From positions 186,001 to 250,000 of the forward strand of contig OZ252114.1 of assembly GCA_965248635.1 (NCBI GenBank): 64,000 nt of DNA, in the 5' to 3' direction. The notes under the pieces were generated by a model. It had not been told where the DNA came from and did no database searches. It saw nothing but the letters and a program-made list of their open reading frames with translations. Every line of letters starts with the position of its first letter. Within the stretch, counting starts at the first letter, position 1. A program made the translations under genes and the position numbers. Below are positions 35,081 through 45,000 of the stretch, piece after piece. This DNA is from CBDAPI01 sp965248635 (lineage in GTDB: Bacteria; Acidobacteriota; UBA6911; RPQK01; CBDAPI01).

Positions 35081-37810
35081 ATGTCAGGATTTCGAGAACT
35101 GTCCATCAAGTGGAAGCTGACTTGGATCATCCTGGGTACGAGTACGGCTGCGCTACTGTTGGCGTGTGTGGCGTTTGTCGGCTACGAGCTGAGTACCTTT
35201 CGGGATCGCATGATCCAAGAAGTCTCCACTGTGGCGGGCGTGATCGGAGAGAACAGCAAGGCCGCTCTCATCTTCCAGGATCCCGAGGCTGCAGAGGGAA
35301 CCCTGGCAGCGCTGGGAAACGAGGAGCAGATCGTAGCGGCGGCGGTCTATGGGGCTGACGGCCTGCCCTTCGCAGCGTACTATCGGAGAGATGTGACCGA
35401 TCATCTCCCACTCCCTGACCGGCCCGCGACGGGACACCGATTCGAGAGCGATCATCTCGAGCTTTTCCAGGAGATCTTCCTCGATGAGGAGAAGATTGGC
35501 GCCATTTTTCTCCGTACTGACATGCGCGAGATGTATTCTCGCTTGAAGCGGTACGCTCTCATCGTCTCCTTTGTGCTTTTAACGTCCATTCTTTTTGCTT
35601 CGGTGCTGTCGGGACAACTCCAACGTGTGATTTCTGACCCGATTATGGAGCTCGAGCAGACGGCCAGGAGAATCTCGGAAAGGAAAGACTATTCCAGCCG
35701 AGCCGAGAAACGCGGCGAAGACGAGATTGGGGTACTGATCGACACCTTCAACGAGATGTTAGGGGAGATTCAGCAGCGCGATGTAGCCCTGTCCAGTGCA
35801 AAAGCGGAGGCTGAATCGGCGACTCGGGCAAAAAGCGTGTTCCTGGCAAACATGAGTCACGAAATCCGCACTCCCATTAACGGGATCGTTGGGATGACCG
35901 AGCTGGCTCTCGATACGCAGCTAACCCTGGTCCAACGGGAGTACCTCGAGATGGTGAGGGTGTCGGCCGAGTCCTTGATGGCGGTGATCAACGATATCCT
36001 CGACTTCTCAAAGATTGAAGCTGAGAGACTCACCCTGGAATCGACTCCCTTCGACCTCCAGATGGCGGTTGAGGAGTCAGCAGAAATATTGGCGATCAAG
36101 GCTGAGGAAAAGGCGATCGACCTCATCGTTCGTTACGCCCCGGGCTCCCCCCGACACTTCGTAGGCGATGTGGGACGCATTCGCCAGGTGGTCACGAACC
36201 TGGCCAACAATGCCATCAAGTTTACAGGTGAGGGGAGCGTAATGATCAACGTGGAATGCGACAACCAGACCGAGAAGGAAGCAAGCATGCGGGTGTCGGT
36301 CGAAGACACCGGCATCGGGATTCCCGAAGACAGACTCGAGACTGTGTTCGCTGAGTTCACACAAGCAGACCCTTCAACGACTCGAAAGTATGGCGGGACC
36401 GGGTTGGGATTGACGATCAGCAAGCAATTAGTCGAGTTAATGGGTGGCAGCATCGGCGTGTCCAGCCGGCTGGAGCAGGGATCGACTTTCTGGTTTACGC
36501 TTCTTTTGCCCTTGGACCCGGAGCCGGCAATTGTCCCTACGCCGGGGACAAGTCTGGCAGATGTCCGTGTGTTGATCGTGGACGACGATGAAATCAGCCG
36601 TCGCGTTTTGGCTGAGCAAATCATCAGTTGGGGAATGCGTGCTGACACTCGGGGTTCTGCTGAGGAGGGGTTGACAACGCTCCGCCGGGCGCAGGCAGAC
36701 GACCAGCCCTACCAGGTCGCCATTCTTGATTACCAGATGCCCGGAGCGGATGGCGAGAGTCTGGGGCTTGACATCAAATCCGATCCCTTGCTGAGGGACA
36801 CCGTGCTGGTGATGCTCAGCTCACTGAGCCAGGGGAGTGATGAGGAGCGGATCTCGAAGGCGGGATTTGCTGCTTACATGCTCAAACTGGTGCGCCAGTC
36901 ATTGCTTATGGACACCCTGGTCACAGTTTGGTCCGCCCACAAAGAGGGCGTGTCAACCGGTTTGGTCACCCGTTACACGCTGGCTAAAGCTGCCGCTGCC
37001 AGCAGCGACCTCCCTACCAAGACTGACCGGTCCGTGGGTGCTCGGGTGCTGGTTGCCGAGGATAACATCGTCAACCAGAAAGTTGCCCAGCGGATGCTGG
37101 AGAAGCTGGGTTGCCAGGTACAGGTGGTGGCCAATGGGAAAGAAGCAGTCGAAATTCTGGAGTTGGTTCCCTTTGAGCTCGTTTTTATGGACTGCCAGAT
37201 GCCCGAGATGGATGGCTACGAGGCAACTGCTGAGATTCGCCGGCGTGAATCCGATTCACGTCACATTCCCATCATCGCTTTCACTGCTCACACCATGCGG
37301 GGCGACAGGGAGCGGTGTTTAGCGGCGGGAATGGATGACTACATCCCCAAACCGGTGAAGTCTGAAGACCTCCGAAGAGTGCTTCAAGAATGGCAGGGAA
37401 GCGCCAATGCAGACCCTCCAGCGGGGGAGAGCTCCGAAGAGAATAAAGAGTCGGGAAAGTCCGTCGATCAAGCTGTGCTTGACGGGCTTCGGGAGCTCAA
37501 CGAGGACGATGAACCGGACATTGTGACCGAACTGATCGACCTCTTTCTCCGCGATACGCCGCCGCGGCTGGCCGCTCTGAAGGACGCCATCAAAGAAGGG
37601 GATGCTCAAGCCCTTTCACGGACTGCGCACACGCTCAAAGGCAGCAGTGCCAATCTGGGAGCCACCCGACTGGCCGCGCTCAATGCCGAGCTGCAGAGCA
37701 AGGCTTCCGACGGCTTGCTCGAGGAAGCCAGCCGTCTGGTTGCTCAGCTCGACAGTGAGTTTGAGCGGGTACGCCATGTACTCGAGTCTGAACGGCTGCC
37801 CCCATCATAG
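35081..37810 (+). CDS. Hybrid sensor histidine kinase with two receiver domains and Hpt
   Basis: A 909-residue inner membrane phosphorelay protein. TM1 is at about 14-35 and TM2 at 157-178, with a CHASE8/YfiN-like periplasmic domain between (IQEVSTVAGVIGENSKAALI). HAMP covers about 180-235. HisKA carries NMSHEIRTPINGI with phospho-His260. The HATPase shows LANNAIKFTGEG, VEDTGIGIP and KYGGTGLGLTISKQL. REC1 has Asp550 in ILDYQMPGADG. REC2 has Asp704 in VFMDCQMPEMDG. The C-terminal Hpt has His850 in SRTAHTLKGSSANLG. The full H-D-H relay can be read. REC1 has KLV in place of the usual KP near its end. YfiR upstream is the likely repressor, and the following response regulator-phosphatase is a possible output. 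Confidence 0.93.
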   Translation: MSGFRELSIKWKLTWIILGTSTAALLLACVAFVGYELSTFRDRMIQEVSTVAGVIGENSKAALIFQDPEAAEGTLAALGNEEQIVAAAVYGADGLPFAAYYRRDVTDHLPLPDRPATGHRFESDHLELFQEIFLDEEKIGAIFLRTDMREMYSRLKRYALIVSFVLLTSILFASVLSGQLQRVISDPIMELEQTARRISERKDYSSRAEKRGEDEIGVLIDTFNEMLGEIQQRDVALSSAKAEAESATRAKSVFLANMSHEIRTPINGIVGMTELALDTQLTLVQREYLEMVRVSAESLMAVINDILDFSKIEAERLTLESTPFDLQMAVEESAEILAIKAEEKAIDLIVRYAPGSPRHFVGDVGRIRQVVTNLANNAIKFTGEGSVMINVECDNQTEKEASMRVSVEDTGIGIPEDRLETVFAEFTQADPSTTRKYGGTGLGLTISKQLVELMGGSIGVSSRLEQGSTFWFTLLLPLDPEPAIVPTPGTSLADVRVLIVDDDEISRRVLAEQIISWGMRADTRGSAEEGLTTLRRAQADDQPYQVAILDYQMPGADGESLGLDIKSDPLLRDTVLVMLSSLSQGSDEERISKAGFAAYMLKLVRQSLLMDTLVTVWSAHKEGVSTGLVTRYTLAKAAAASSDLPTKTDRSVGARVLVAEDNIVNQKVAQRMLEKLGCQVQVVANGKEAVEILELVPFELVFMDCQMPEMDGYEATAEIRRRESDSRHIPIIAFTAHTMRGDRERCLAAGMDDYIPKPVKSEDLRRVLQEWQGSANADPPAGESSEENKESGKSVDQAVLDGLRELNEDDEPDIVTELIDLFLRDTPPRLAALKDAIKEGDAQALSRTAHTLKGSSANLGATRLAALNAELQSKASDGLLEEASRLVAQLDSEFERVRHVLESERLPPS

Positions 37811-37824
37811 GCGACCCTATTCCC

Positions 37825-37838
37825 GCAAGTAGGTACTA
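37825..37838 (+). repeat. Isolated copy of the GCAAGTA-GTACTAG repeat
   Basis: gcaagtaggtacta lies 1 nt before the ATG at 37840, in the gap between the kinase and the response regulator. It differs by one base from the repeat upstream of nuoJ, which also lies directly before a start codon that reads ATGACC. Confidence 0.6.
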
Positions 37839-37839
37839 G

Positions 37840-39008
37840 ATGACCAACGCCCCCGGAACAGAAAAAGAGCACGGTTCATTGCTCGTGGTTGATGACGATG
37901 AGATGAACAGGGTCATGCTGTCACGTCTTCTGACACGAGGCGGCTATGCAGTCACTGAAGCAAGCGACGGTGCCGCGGCCCTCGAGCTGGTCGAAAAACA
38001 TTCGTTTGACCTCGTCTTGTTGGACATTTTGATGCCGGGCATCGACGGACTGCAGGTTCTCGAAAACCTGCGCAGGACCCGCTCGGTGGCCGAGCTTCCC
38101 ATCATAATGGCGACAGCGGAGGACAGCAGCAGCGACGTGGTCCGGGCCCTGAAGCTGGGCGCTAACGACTACGTCACGAAGCCCCTGGATTTTTCTGTAG
38201 TTCTCGCCCGGGTGCAGACCCAGTTGTCACTGAAGCGCGCCAAGGATGAGCTGGAGGCGACAAACGCCAGGATGAAAAGGGACCTTGAAGCGGCTGCTAA
38301 GGTGCAGCGGGCCCTGATGCCGAGCTCTTTGCCGGAAGTGCGAGAGTTCAGGTTTGTGTGGAATTTCGTTCCGTGTGACGAGCTGGGTGGCGATATTCTG
38401 GATGTTTTTCAGCTCGATGAGGACAGGATCGGTCTCTATCTGCTGGACGTGAGTGGTCATGGCGTCCGGGCGGCTCTTCTCTCTGTCACTCTCAACCGAC
38501 TGTTAGCACAAATGGCAGAGAGATCCCTTCAATTCGAGGAAGCGGGTGGGAGCCAGAGGGAAGCCCAGCTGCTGTCGCCCGCAGAAGTTGCCGCCCAATT
38601 GAACACCCGATTCCAGATGGACGACAGCCCCGGGGCGGTGCAATACTTTACCTTCGTGTACGGGATCTTGTACACGCGCGCCCTGACGGGGCTTCGATCC
38701 ATCATCCGCAAGAAGGATTCGCCATCGGTTGGTTTCCTGACGCGACTTACCAGGAGTCTGTGATCGAGCTGAAGCCGGGTGATCGCCTCTATCTCTACTC
38801 CGATGGCATCCTGGAGGCGATGAACTCAGAGGATGAACTCTTCGGTCCTGAACGACTTGTAGAGGCCCTTGAAAGAAGACGTACTTTGACCCTCCAGGGT
38901 AGCGTTGAGGGGTTGGTGGAGTGTGGTAGACAATGGTCTGGTGAGGCCGGTTTTGCCGATGACGTCTCGATACTGGCCCTCGAACGCGGAGGCGTCGAAA
39001 CTCCTTAA
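37840..39008 (+). pseudogene. Response regulator-PP2C (RsbU-type) phosphatase with internal deletion
   Basis: Residues 1-125 are a receiver domain (LLVVDDDEMNRVMLSRLL, phospho-Asp in LLDILMPGIDG, NDYVTKPLDF). A coiled linker leads to a SpoIIE/RsbU phosphatase: VQRALMPSSLPE, ELGGDILDVFQL, LYLLDVSGHGVRAALLSVTL and FTFVYGIL. After ILYT (about 38674) the frame breaks. The correct continuation is in another frame as RPDGASIHHPQEGFAIGW, then KPGDRLYLYSDGILEAMN and GFADDVSILAL. Comparison with the family pattern shows that about 18-20 codons are missing, including the conserved AGHPxP motif, with a net 3n+1 base loss. The protein as read ends at 38763. Activity is unlikely. Confidence 0.82.
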
Positions 39009-39147
39009 GCGAGTCGTGGGCTGTGCTATCTGGTTCTTGGCCGGCATCATCTATTTCGCGATCCACGCCCGTCATTACATGGTGCTGTCTCCGGAGGAAG
39101 AGTTCGCCATGAATCAAAGGGAAAGGCCTGGGGAAACCGCTGTCTGA
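38985..39147 (+). pseudogene. Possible remnant of an APC-type permease C-terminus
   Basis: In a frame that overlaps the end of the phosphatase, the sequence reads KRVVGCAIWFLAGIIYFAIH followed by ARHYMVLSPEEEF and a charged tail to a stop at 39145-39147. One hydrophobic helix followed by a basic-acidic tail resembles the C-terminal end of amino-acid permeases. It could equally be a small single-pass protein starting at an upstream ATG (38959) or chance. Low confidence. Confidence 0.2.
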
Positions 39148-39212
39148 GTGCTCCCGAACAGCCGTTTGCGAGGGCAACACTTGGAAGATTAACATGCAGA
39201 GATCGCTAATCC

Positions 39213-39246
39213 AGGAGGTTGCATCCAATGATCGCCATGAATCTCG
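39213..39246 (+). repeat. Left inverted repeat flanking the copper efflux operon
   Basis: The 19-mer atgatcgccatgaatctcg at 39228-39246 is present as an exact reverse complement at 46009-46027, after the last gene of the operon. Similarity extends outward to about 33 nt with a few mismatches and one gap (39213-39246 against 46009-46041). The left copy overlaps a plausible ribosome site (AGGAGG) and the first possible start of the TolC gene. Confidence 0.75.
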
Positions 39247-40634
39247 TACAAACCATAACCGACGGTTTCGCAAGGTCGCGATTCCTCGCAAACTCGACTG
39301 AAAAACTGCCTCCACAAGAGGGAAATCGGCGCCCAGCGCCCAGGTTCATGTTCTCGCGGAACGGAGTGTTGGGCGGATGGAGCCAAGCCGTCTTCATAGC
39401 CTCTTTGTTGCTTGCACACACAGGGGTCGAGGATGCGAGGGCACAAGGGCCCATCGCTCGCCTCGAAGATCTGCTGGCCCTGGCTCGGGAACACAACCCG
39501 CAGCTCCATGCGGCCCAACGGAGATGGGAGGCGATGACCAAGGTTCCGAGGCAGACGGGCAGTCTGCCCGACCCGGCAGTCTCCGTCCGAAACTTCGGGG
39601 TAGGCCACCCTTTCTCCACCTTGAACACCAGCAACTTCGCTTTTGTCAGTCTCGGCGTCTCGCAGCAAATCCCCTTTCCAGGAAAACAGAGGCTGAGATC
39701 GGACATGGCGAGAGAGGACGCCTTGGCCGAGAAGGAGCGTTACCGCCAGCTGGAGTTGGAGGTGCTGTCCCAGGTCAAGACTGCCTACTATGACTACTCT
39801 TACTTCGCGAAGGCATTGGAGACGGTGGCCAGGACGCGCGATCTAATGCTCAGCTTCGAGAAGATCGCGGGGGCGCGATACTCCGTGGGAAAAGGCCTTC
39901 AACAGGACGTGCTGCGGGCTCAGCTCGAACTTACGGGGCTGCGGGAGCGAGAGGAGATTTTCCGTCAGCACCAGGGGAGCGCACAAGCTGCGATCAACAC
40001 TTTGGTGGACCGCGAGCCCGGCGCGCTTTTGGGTTCGCCGGAAGAGGTCGAGCAGGCGCCTTTTCCAGCCGAAGTGACCAAGCTCTACGAACAGATGCAG
40101 CACAATTCTCCAGTATTGCGGGAGCGGGAACACCAGGTGGGCCGCAATGCCCTGGCCGTAGATCTATCTCGCAAGAATTATTTTCCCGATATGCGGGCCG
40201 GGTTTGAGTGGCAACACACGGGATCGATGTTCCGGGACTACTACGTTGCAGCTTTCGAGGTCAGAGTGCCGCTCTATTTTTGGCGCAAGCAACGTTTAGG
40301 AGCCGAAGAAGCCTCTGCCCGACTGATCGAGTCGCGCCGATCCTACAGGGCTGCGACCCAGGAACTCCTGTTTCAAGCCAAAGACCAGTTCTTACAGGCC
40401 CGCGCCTCGGACCGTCTGCTATCGCTTTACAAAACCGCCCTGATTCCGCAAACCACCCTGACACTGGAGTCAGCCATTTCAAGCTATGAAGTGGGATCGG
40501 TGGACTTCCTGACTCTGGTGAGTGCTGCTATCGTATTACTCGACTATGAGCTGGAGTATTACAGTCAGCTTGCTACCTATCAGAAGGCGCTGGCCCTTCT
40601 GGAACCCATAGTCGGTATGACGCTTATTCCCTGA
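39228..40634 (+). CDS. CusC-type outer membrane efflux protein (TolC family)
   Basis: Outer membrane channel of the heavy-metal RND system. ATG 39228 lies 9 nt after AGGAGG and gives 468 residues. The signal-like hydrophobic segment is only at residues 48-70 (GGWSQAVFIASLLLAHTG), so an internal ATG at 39348 (MFSRNGVL) could be the true start. The mature part has the OEP pattern: LEDLLALAREHNPQLHAAQR, SLPDPAVSVRNFGVGHPF, GVSQQIPFPGKQRLRSDMA, and a second repeat starting ELTGLREREEIFRQHQ. This resembles the CusC/CzcC-like TolC group. It is the first gene of the C-B-A operon, 14 nt before the adaptor. Confidence 0.88.
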   Translation: MIAMNLVQTITDGFARSRFLANSTEKLPPQEGNRRPAPRFMFSRNGVLGGWSQAVFIASLLLAHTGVEDARAQGPIARLEDLLALAREHNPQLHAAQRRWEAMTKVPRQTGSLPDPAVSVRNFGVGHPFSTLNTSNFAFVSLGVSQQIPFPGKQRLRSDMAREDALAEKERYRQLELEVLSQVKTAYYDYSYFAKALETVARTRDLMLSFEKIAGARYSVGKGLQQDVLRAQLELTGLREREEIFRQHQGSAQAAINTLVDREPGALLGSPEEVEQAPFPAEVTKLYEQMQHNSPVLREREHQVGRNALAVDLSRKNYFPDMRAGFEWQHTGSMFRDYYVAAFEVRVPLYFWRKQRLGAEEASARLIESRRSYRAATQELLFQAKDQFLQARASDRLLSLYKTALIPQTTLTLESAISSYEVGSVDFLTLVSAAIVLLDYELEYYSQLATYQKALALLEPIVGMTLIP

Positions 40635-40648
40635 AGAGAGCTTGCAAG

Positions 40649-42055
40649 ATGGGGGCAGACGAGAAGGGTTTTGGTCGTTTAGCAGTTGCGTTGCTGCTGA
40701 TGGCAGCTGCCGTGGGCTGTGGCCTTAATCGAACAGGCGCGCCTTCGGATGACCACGACACTGCTACGAGCGGGGCGGCAGTGATCGACTACTGGACCTG
40801 CACTATGCACCCTTCGGTCAAGCTGAAGGAGCCTGGCACCTGTCCGATCTGCGGCATGAACCTGGAGGCGGTCAAGAGACAGGAGGCAGCCGCACAGGAG
40901 CCCAGCATCTACTGGACCTGTACCATGCACCTTTCAGTCAAGATGAAGGAACCCGGCACCTGCCCGATTTGCGGCATGAACCTGGAGCAAGTCAAGAAAC
41001 AGGGGAGGCCGAAGGGCGATGATTCGGGTGAAGCTGCGAGTTCCATGTTCACCGTCGAACCGATCCGCCAGCAGTTGATCGGAGTCCGCCTGGAACCGGT
41101 GGTCATGCGGAGTTTGGACAGGAGCATAACGACCGTGGGCACCGTGGACCTGGACGAGACCCGTATTACCCACTTCCACACCAAGTACCGCGGCTGGATA
41201 AGCAAAGTTTTTGTCAACTATACCTGGCAGCGTGTCAACAAAGGGGATCCGCTTTTCTCTCTCTACAGTCCAGAATTGGTTGCCACGCAGGAAGAGTTCC
41301 TGCTGGCCCTCAAGGCTCAGCGTACTCTCGGCGACCACCCCCTCGAAGAGGTGGCGACGGGCGCCCGCTCACTACTGACCGCTGCCAGGAGGCGCCTGCT
41401 GCTGTGGGATGTCACTGAAGGGCAGCTCGACGAACTGGCGCGGACGGGAGAAGTGCAGAAGGATCTGATTGTTTATTCAACGGTTGAGGGGCATGTGACC
41501 CATAGGAACGCCTTTGAAAACATGCTGGTCGAACCAGGAACGAGGCTCTATACCGTGGCCGATCATTCCCGCGTGTGGGTGCACGTCGAGGTTTATGAGA
41601 ACGACATTTCCCTGGTCCGCCGGGGGCAGCATGCCGTGATGACTGTGGACGCCTATCCGGGTAGGCGACTTGCCGGCAAGGTGACCTACATCTGGCCCCA
41701 TCTTTCGGAAGCCACTCGCACTCTGAGAGTGCGACTGGAGTTTGCCAATCCGGATTCAATACTCAAGCCGGGAATGTACGCCCAGGTCAGACTCTACGTT
41801 TCGCGACACACGGCCATGGTGGTCCCGACCAGCGCAGTTTTGCGGACTGGTGAGCGCGACATCGTCTTTATAAGTCATGGACAAGGACGCATGGAAGCAC
41901 GACGCATTGAGGTAGGCGGGCGTTTCGAGGATTTCTATGAGGTCAGCAGGGGTCTGAAGCTCGGTGAAGAGGTCGTGGCGGCCGCAAACTTCTTGATTGA
42001 CGCCGAGAGTCAAGTACAAGGTGCGATTGCAAGCTGGGGCGGAGCGGAACGCTGA
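40649..42055 (+). CDS. CusB-type heavy-metal efflux adaptor with two N-terminal metal-binding domains
   Basis: A 468-residue periplasmic adaptor. The N-terminal hydrophobic stretch ends in AAAVGC (Cys24), a good lipobox, so it is a lipoprotein. Residues 48-74 and 88-114 are two near-identical heavy-metal-binding domains with CTMHP(L)SVK...GTCPICGMNL, each with paired Cys and a Met/His set. Most CusB relatives carry none or one. The adaptor core follows: GTVDLDETRITHFHTKYRGW, a helical hairpin with PELVATQEEFLLALKAQRT, lipoyl part TVEGHVTHRNAFENMLVEPG, and the barrel/membrane-proximal domain. The TGA stop overlaps the CusA gene's CTG start. Copper or silver is the probable substrate by homology. 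Confidence 0.92.
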   Translation: MGADEKGFGRLAVALLLMAAAVGCGLNRTGAPSDDHDTATSGAAVIDYWTCTMHPSVKLKEPGTCPICGMNLEAVKRQEAAAQEPSIYWTCTMHLSVKMKEPGTCPICGMNLEQVKKQGRPKGDDSGEAASSMFTVEPIRQQLIGVRLEPVVMRSLDRSITTVGTVDLDETRITHFHTKYRGWISKVFVNYTWQRVNKGDPLFSLYSPELVATQEEFLLALKAQRTLGDHPLEEVATGARSLLTAARRRLLLWDVTEGQLDELARTGEVQKDLIVYSTVEGHVTHRNAFENMLVEPGTRLYTVADHSRVWVHVEVYENDISLVRRGQHAVMTVDAYPGRRLAGKVTYIWPHLSEATRTLRVRLEFANPDSILKPGMYAQVRLYVSRHTAMVVPTSAVLRTGERDIVFISHGQGRMEARRIEVGGRFEDFYEVSRGLKLGEEVVAAANFLIDAESQVQGAIASWGGAER

Positions 42056-45000
42056 TTAACCGAATCATTGACTACTGCGCCCGGAACCGCTTCCTGGTTC
42101 TGCTGTCTGTCGGTTTCCTGACTGCCTGGGGCGCCTGGTCCATATACAACGTCACGCTGGATGCCATCCCGGATCTATCCGATGTCCAGATTATTGTCTT
42201 CACTGAGTGGCCCGGTCGCAGCCCCGATCTGGTGGAAGACCAGATCACCTACCCGATTGTCACTTCCCTGCTGGCGGCACCCAGGGTGCAGTTCGTGCGA
42301 GCACAATCGTTCTTTGGCCTTTCGTTCGTCTACGTCATTTTCGACGACGGCACCGACATGTACTGGGCGCGGAGCCGCGTGCTGGAGTACATGCAAAGCA
42401 TCCTGGGCAGCCTGCCTGAGGGGGTGACCCCCAGGCTGGGTCCGGACGCCACCGGCGTCGGGTGGGTGTACCAGTACGTTCTCCTGGACGAGACGGGGCG
42501 TTACAACCTCGCTGAGCTGCGAAGCTTTCAGGATTGGTACCTGAAGTACTGGTTGCAGGGAGTACCAGGCGTGGCGGAGGTAGCCAGTGTCGGCGGCTAC
42601 GTCAAGCAATATCAGATCACTCTGGACCCTGACAAATTGCGCGCTTACAACGTTCCACTGCGCAGGGTGATCGACGCCGTTCGGAGGAGCAATAACGATG
42701 TCGGGGGCAAAACCCTGGAGATCGCGACCACCGAGTACTTTGTGCGGGGACGGGGTTATGTCCGCTCGATTCGTGATCTCGAAACCGTCCCGGTGGGTAC
42801 CGACGGGCGGGGAACACCGGTCTATATCAGGGACCTCGGCCAGGTGACGCTTGGTCCCGACATTCGTCGCGGACTCGCCGAGTGGAACGGGCAGGGGGAA
42901 GTTGTGGGGGGCATCGTTGTGATGCGCTTCGGGGAGAATGCTCTGGACGTCATCGAGAGAGTGAAGACGAGACTCGATGAAGTTCAAGGCTCTCTGCCCC
43001 AGGGCGTCAAGATTGTTCCCTCCTACGATCGCTCAGAGTTGATTCTTCGGTCCATCAAGAACCTCACGGACACCCTCAAGGAAGAAATTGCGATCGTCAG
43101 TATCATTATTATCCTTTTCTTACTGCACCTTCCCAGCGCGCTCCTGCCCATCGTCACGATTCCTATCGCCATCATTTTGTCTTTTATCCCGATGTACTAC
43201 ATGGGGCTCACGGCCAACATCATGTCGCTGGGCGGCATTGCTATCGCAATCGGTGCGCTGGTGGACGCCTCGATCGTGGTCGTGGAGCAAACTCGCAAGA
43301 AGCTCGAGCAGTGGGACGCTGAAGGGCGTAAGGAGCCGCCTGGAGAGGTCATCATTGGGGCGGTGAAAGAGGTAGCCGGTCCCAGCTTCTTTTCGCTGCT
43401 GGTCATCGCCGTCGCCTTTCTCCCGATATTCACGCTCTCGGCTCAGGAAGGCCGACTGTTCAAGCCCCTCGCCTTCACTAAGAACTTTTCGATGGCCTTC
43501 GCTGCCATTCTCGCCATCACCCTCATGCCGGCTCTCATCACACTGGTTTCCCGGGTACGACCATTCTCTTTTCGTCCTCGTTTGCTTTCGGCAGTACTGA
43601 ATGTGGTCTGGGTGGGGAAGATTCAACCCGAAGAAAAGCATCCTCTGAGCCGGTTTATGATTGCTCTTTACCGGCCCGTAGTGGATGTGGTGTTGCGCTT
43701 CAAATGGACTGTGCTGGCACTGGCGGTCTTGGCGGTGGCTCTGACCGTTCCCATCTATCTGCAGCTCGGCTCCGAGTTTATGCCCCCCCTCAACGAAGGC
43801 TCGATTCTGTTCATGCCGACTTCGGTGCCGGGCATGTCCATCACCGAAGCATCCCGGATTCTCCAAACCCAGGATAAGATCCTCTCACAATTTCCTGAGG
43901 TTGAGAGTGTTTTCGGCAAGATCGGACGCTCCAGTACCCCCACTGATCCCGCCCCGCTCAGCATGGTGGAGACGACAGTGCTCTTGAAACCGGCAGCGGA
44001 GTGGCGGACCGTCCAGCAAGAGCGCTGGTATTCCAGTTGGGCTCCCGAGCAACTGAAGGACGTTCTGCGGCGCCTCTGGCCCGAAGTGCGGCCGATGACC
44101 TGGGACGAGCTGGTCGAAGACATGGGCCCCAAGGTCAAGTTTCCCGGGATGGCCAACATCTGGTGGATGCCCGTCCAGACACGGACGGAAATGTTGGCCA
44201 CAGGCATGCGCAGCAACCTGGGCATCAAAATCTTTGGACCCGACCTGGCCAGGAGCGAAGAGATTGGCATACAGATCGAAGAGGCTCTCACCGACGTGCC
44301 AGGCACCCGCAGCGTCTTTGCCGAGCGCGTCACCGGGGGTTACTTTGTCGATATCGAGGTCAACCGCGAGGCAGCGGCACGCTATGGTCTCACCGTGGGC
44401 GATGTCCAGGACATCATCGAGACCGCCATCGGCGGTAAGACCATTGCTCACACAGTGGAAGGGCGCGAGCGTTATCCAATCAGTATCCGGTATCCCCGCG
44501 AGCTGCGTGACGACATCGACAAGCTGAGCCAGGTGTTGGTAGCAACACCGACTGGAGTACAGATCCCCATATCCCTGGTCACCGATGTTTACTACAGCAA
44601 GGGTGCCCCTCAGATCCGCGATGAGGGCGGCCAGCTCGTGGCCTTCGTCTTCGTCGATGTCTCTCACAAGAATTACGAAGGCTACATCCAACACGCCAAG
44701 CAAGTTGTACGAGAGAAAGTAGATCTGCCCGCTGGATACCGCATCGAGTGGGCCGGTCAGTACAAATATCTGATCCGCACCCGGGAGCATCTCAAGGTGA
44801 TCCTGCCTTTGACGCTTTTCATTATCGTGGTGCTCCTCTATCTCAACACTCGCTCTCTCATCAAAGCCTCGATCATTCTGCTCGCGGTGCCGTTTTCAGC
44901 AATCGGGGCGATCTGGCTCCTCTACCTGCTCGGTTATAACATGAGCATAGCAGTATGGGTCGGTCTGATCGCCCTGCTGGGCGTGGATGCGGAGACTGGC

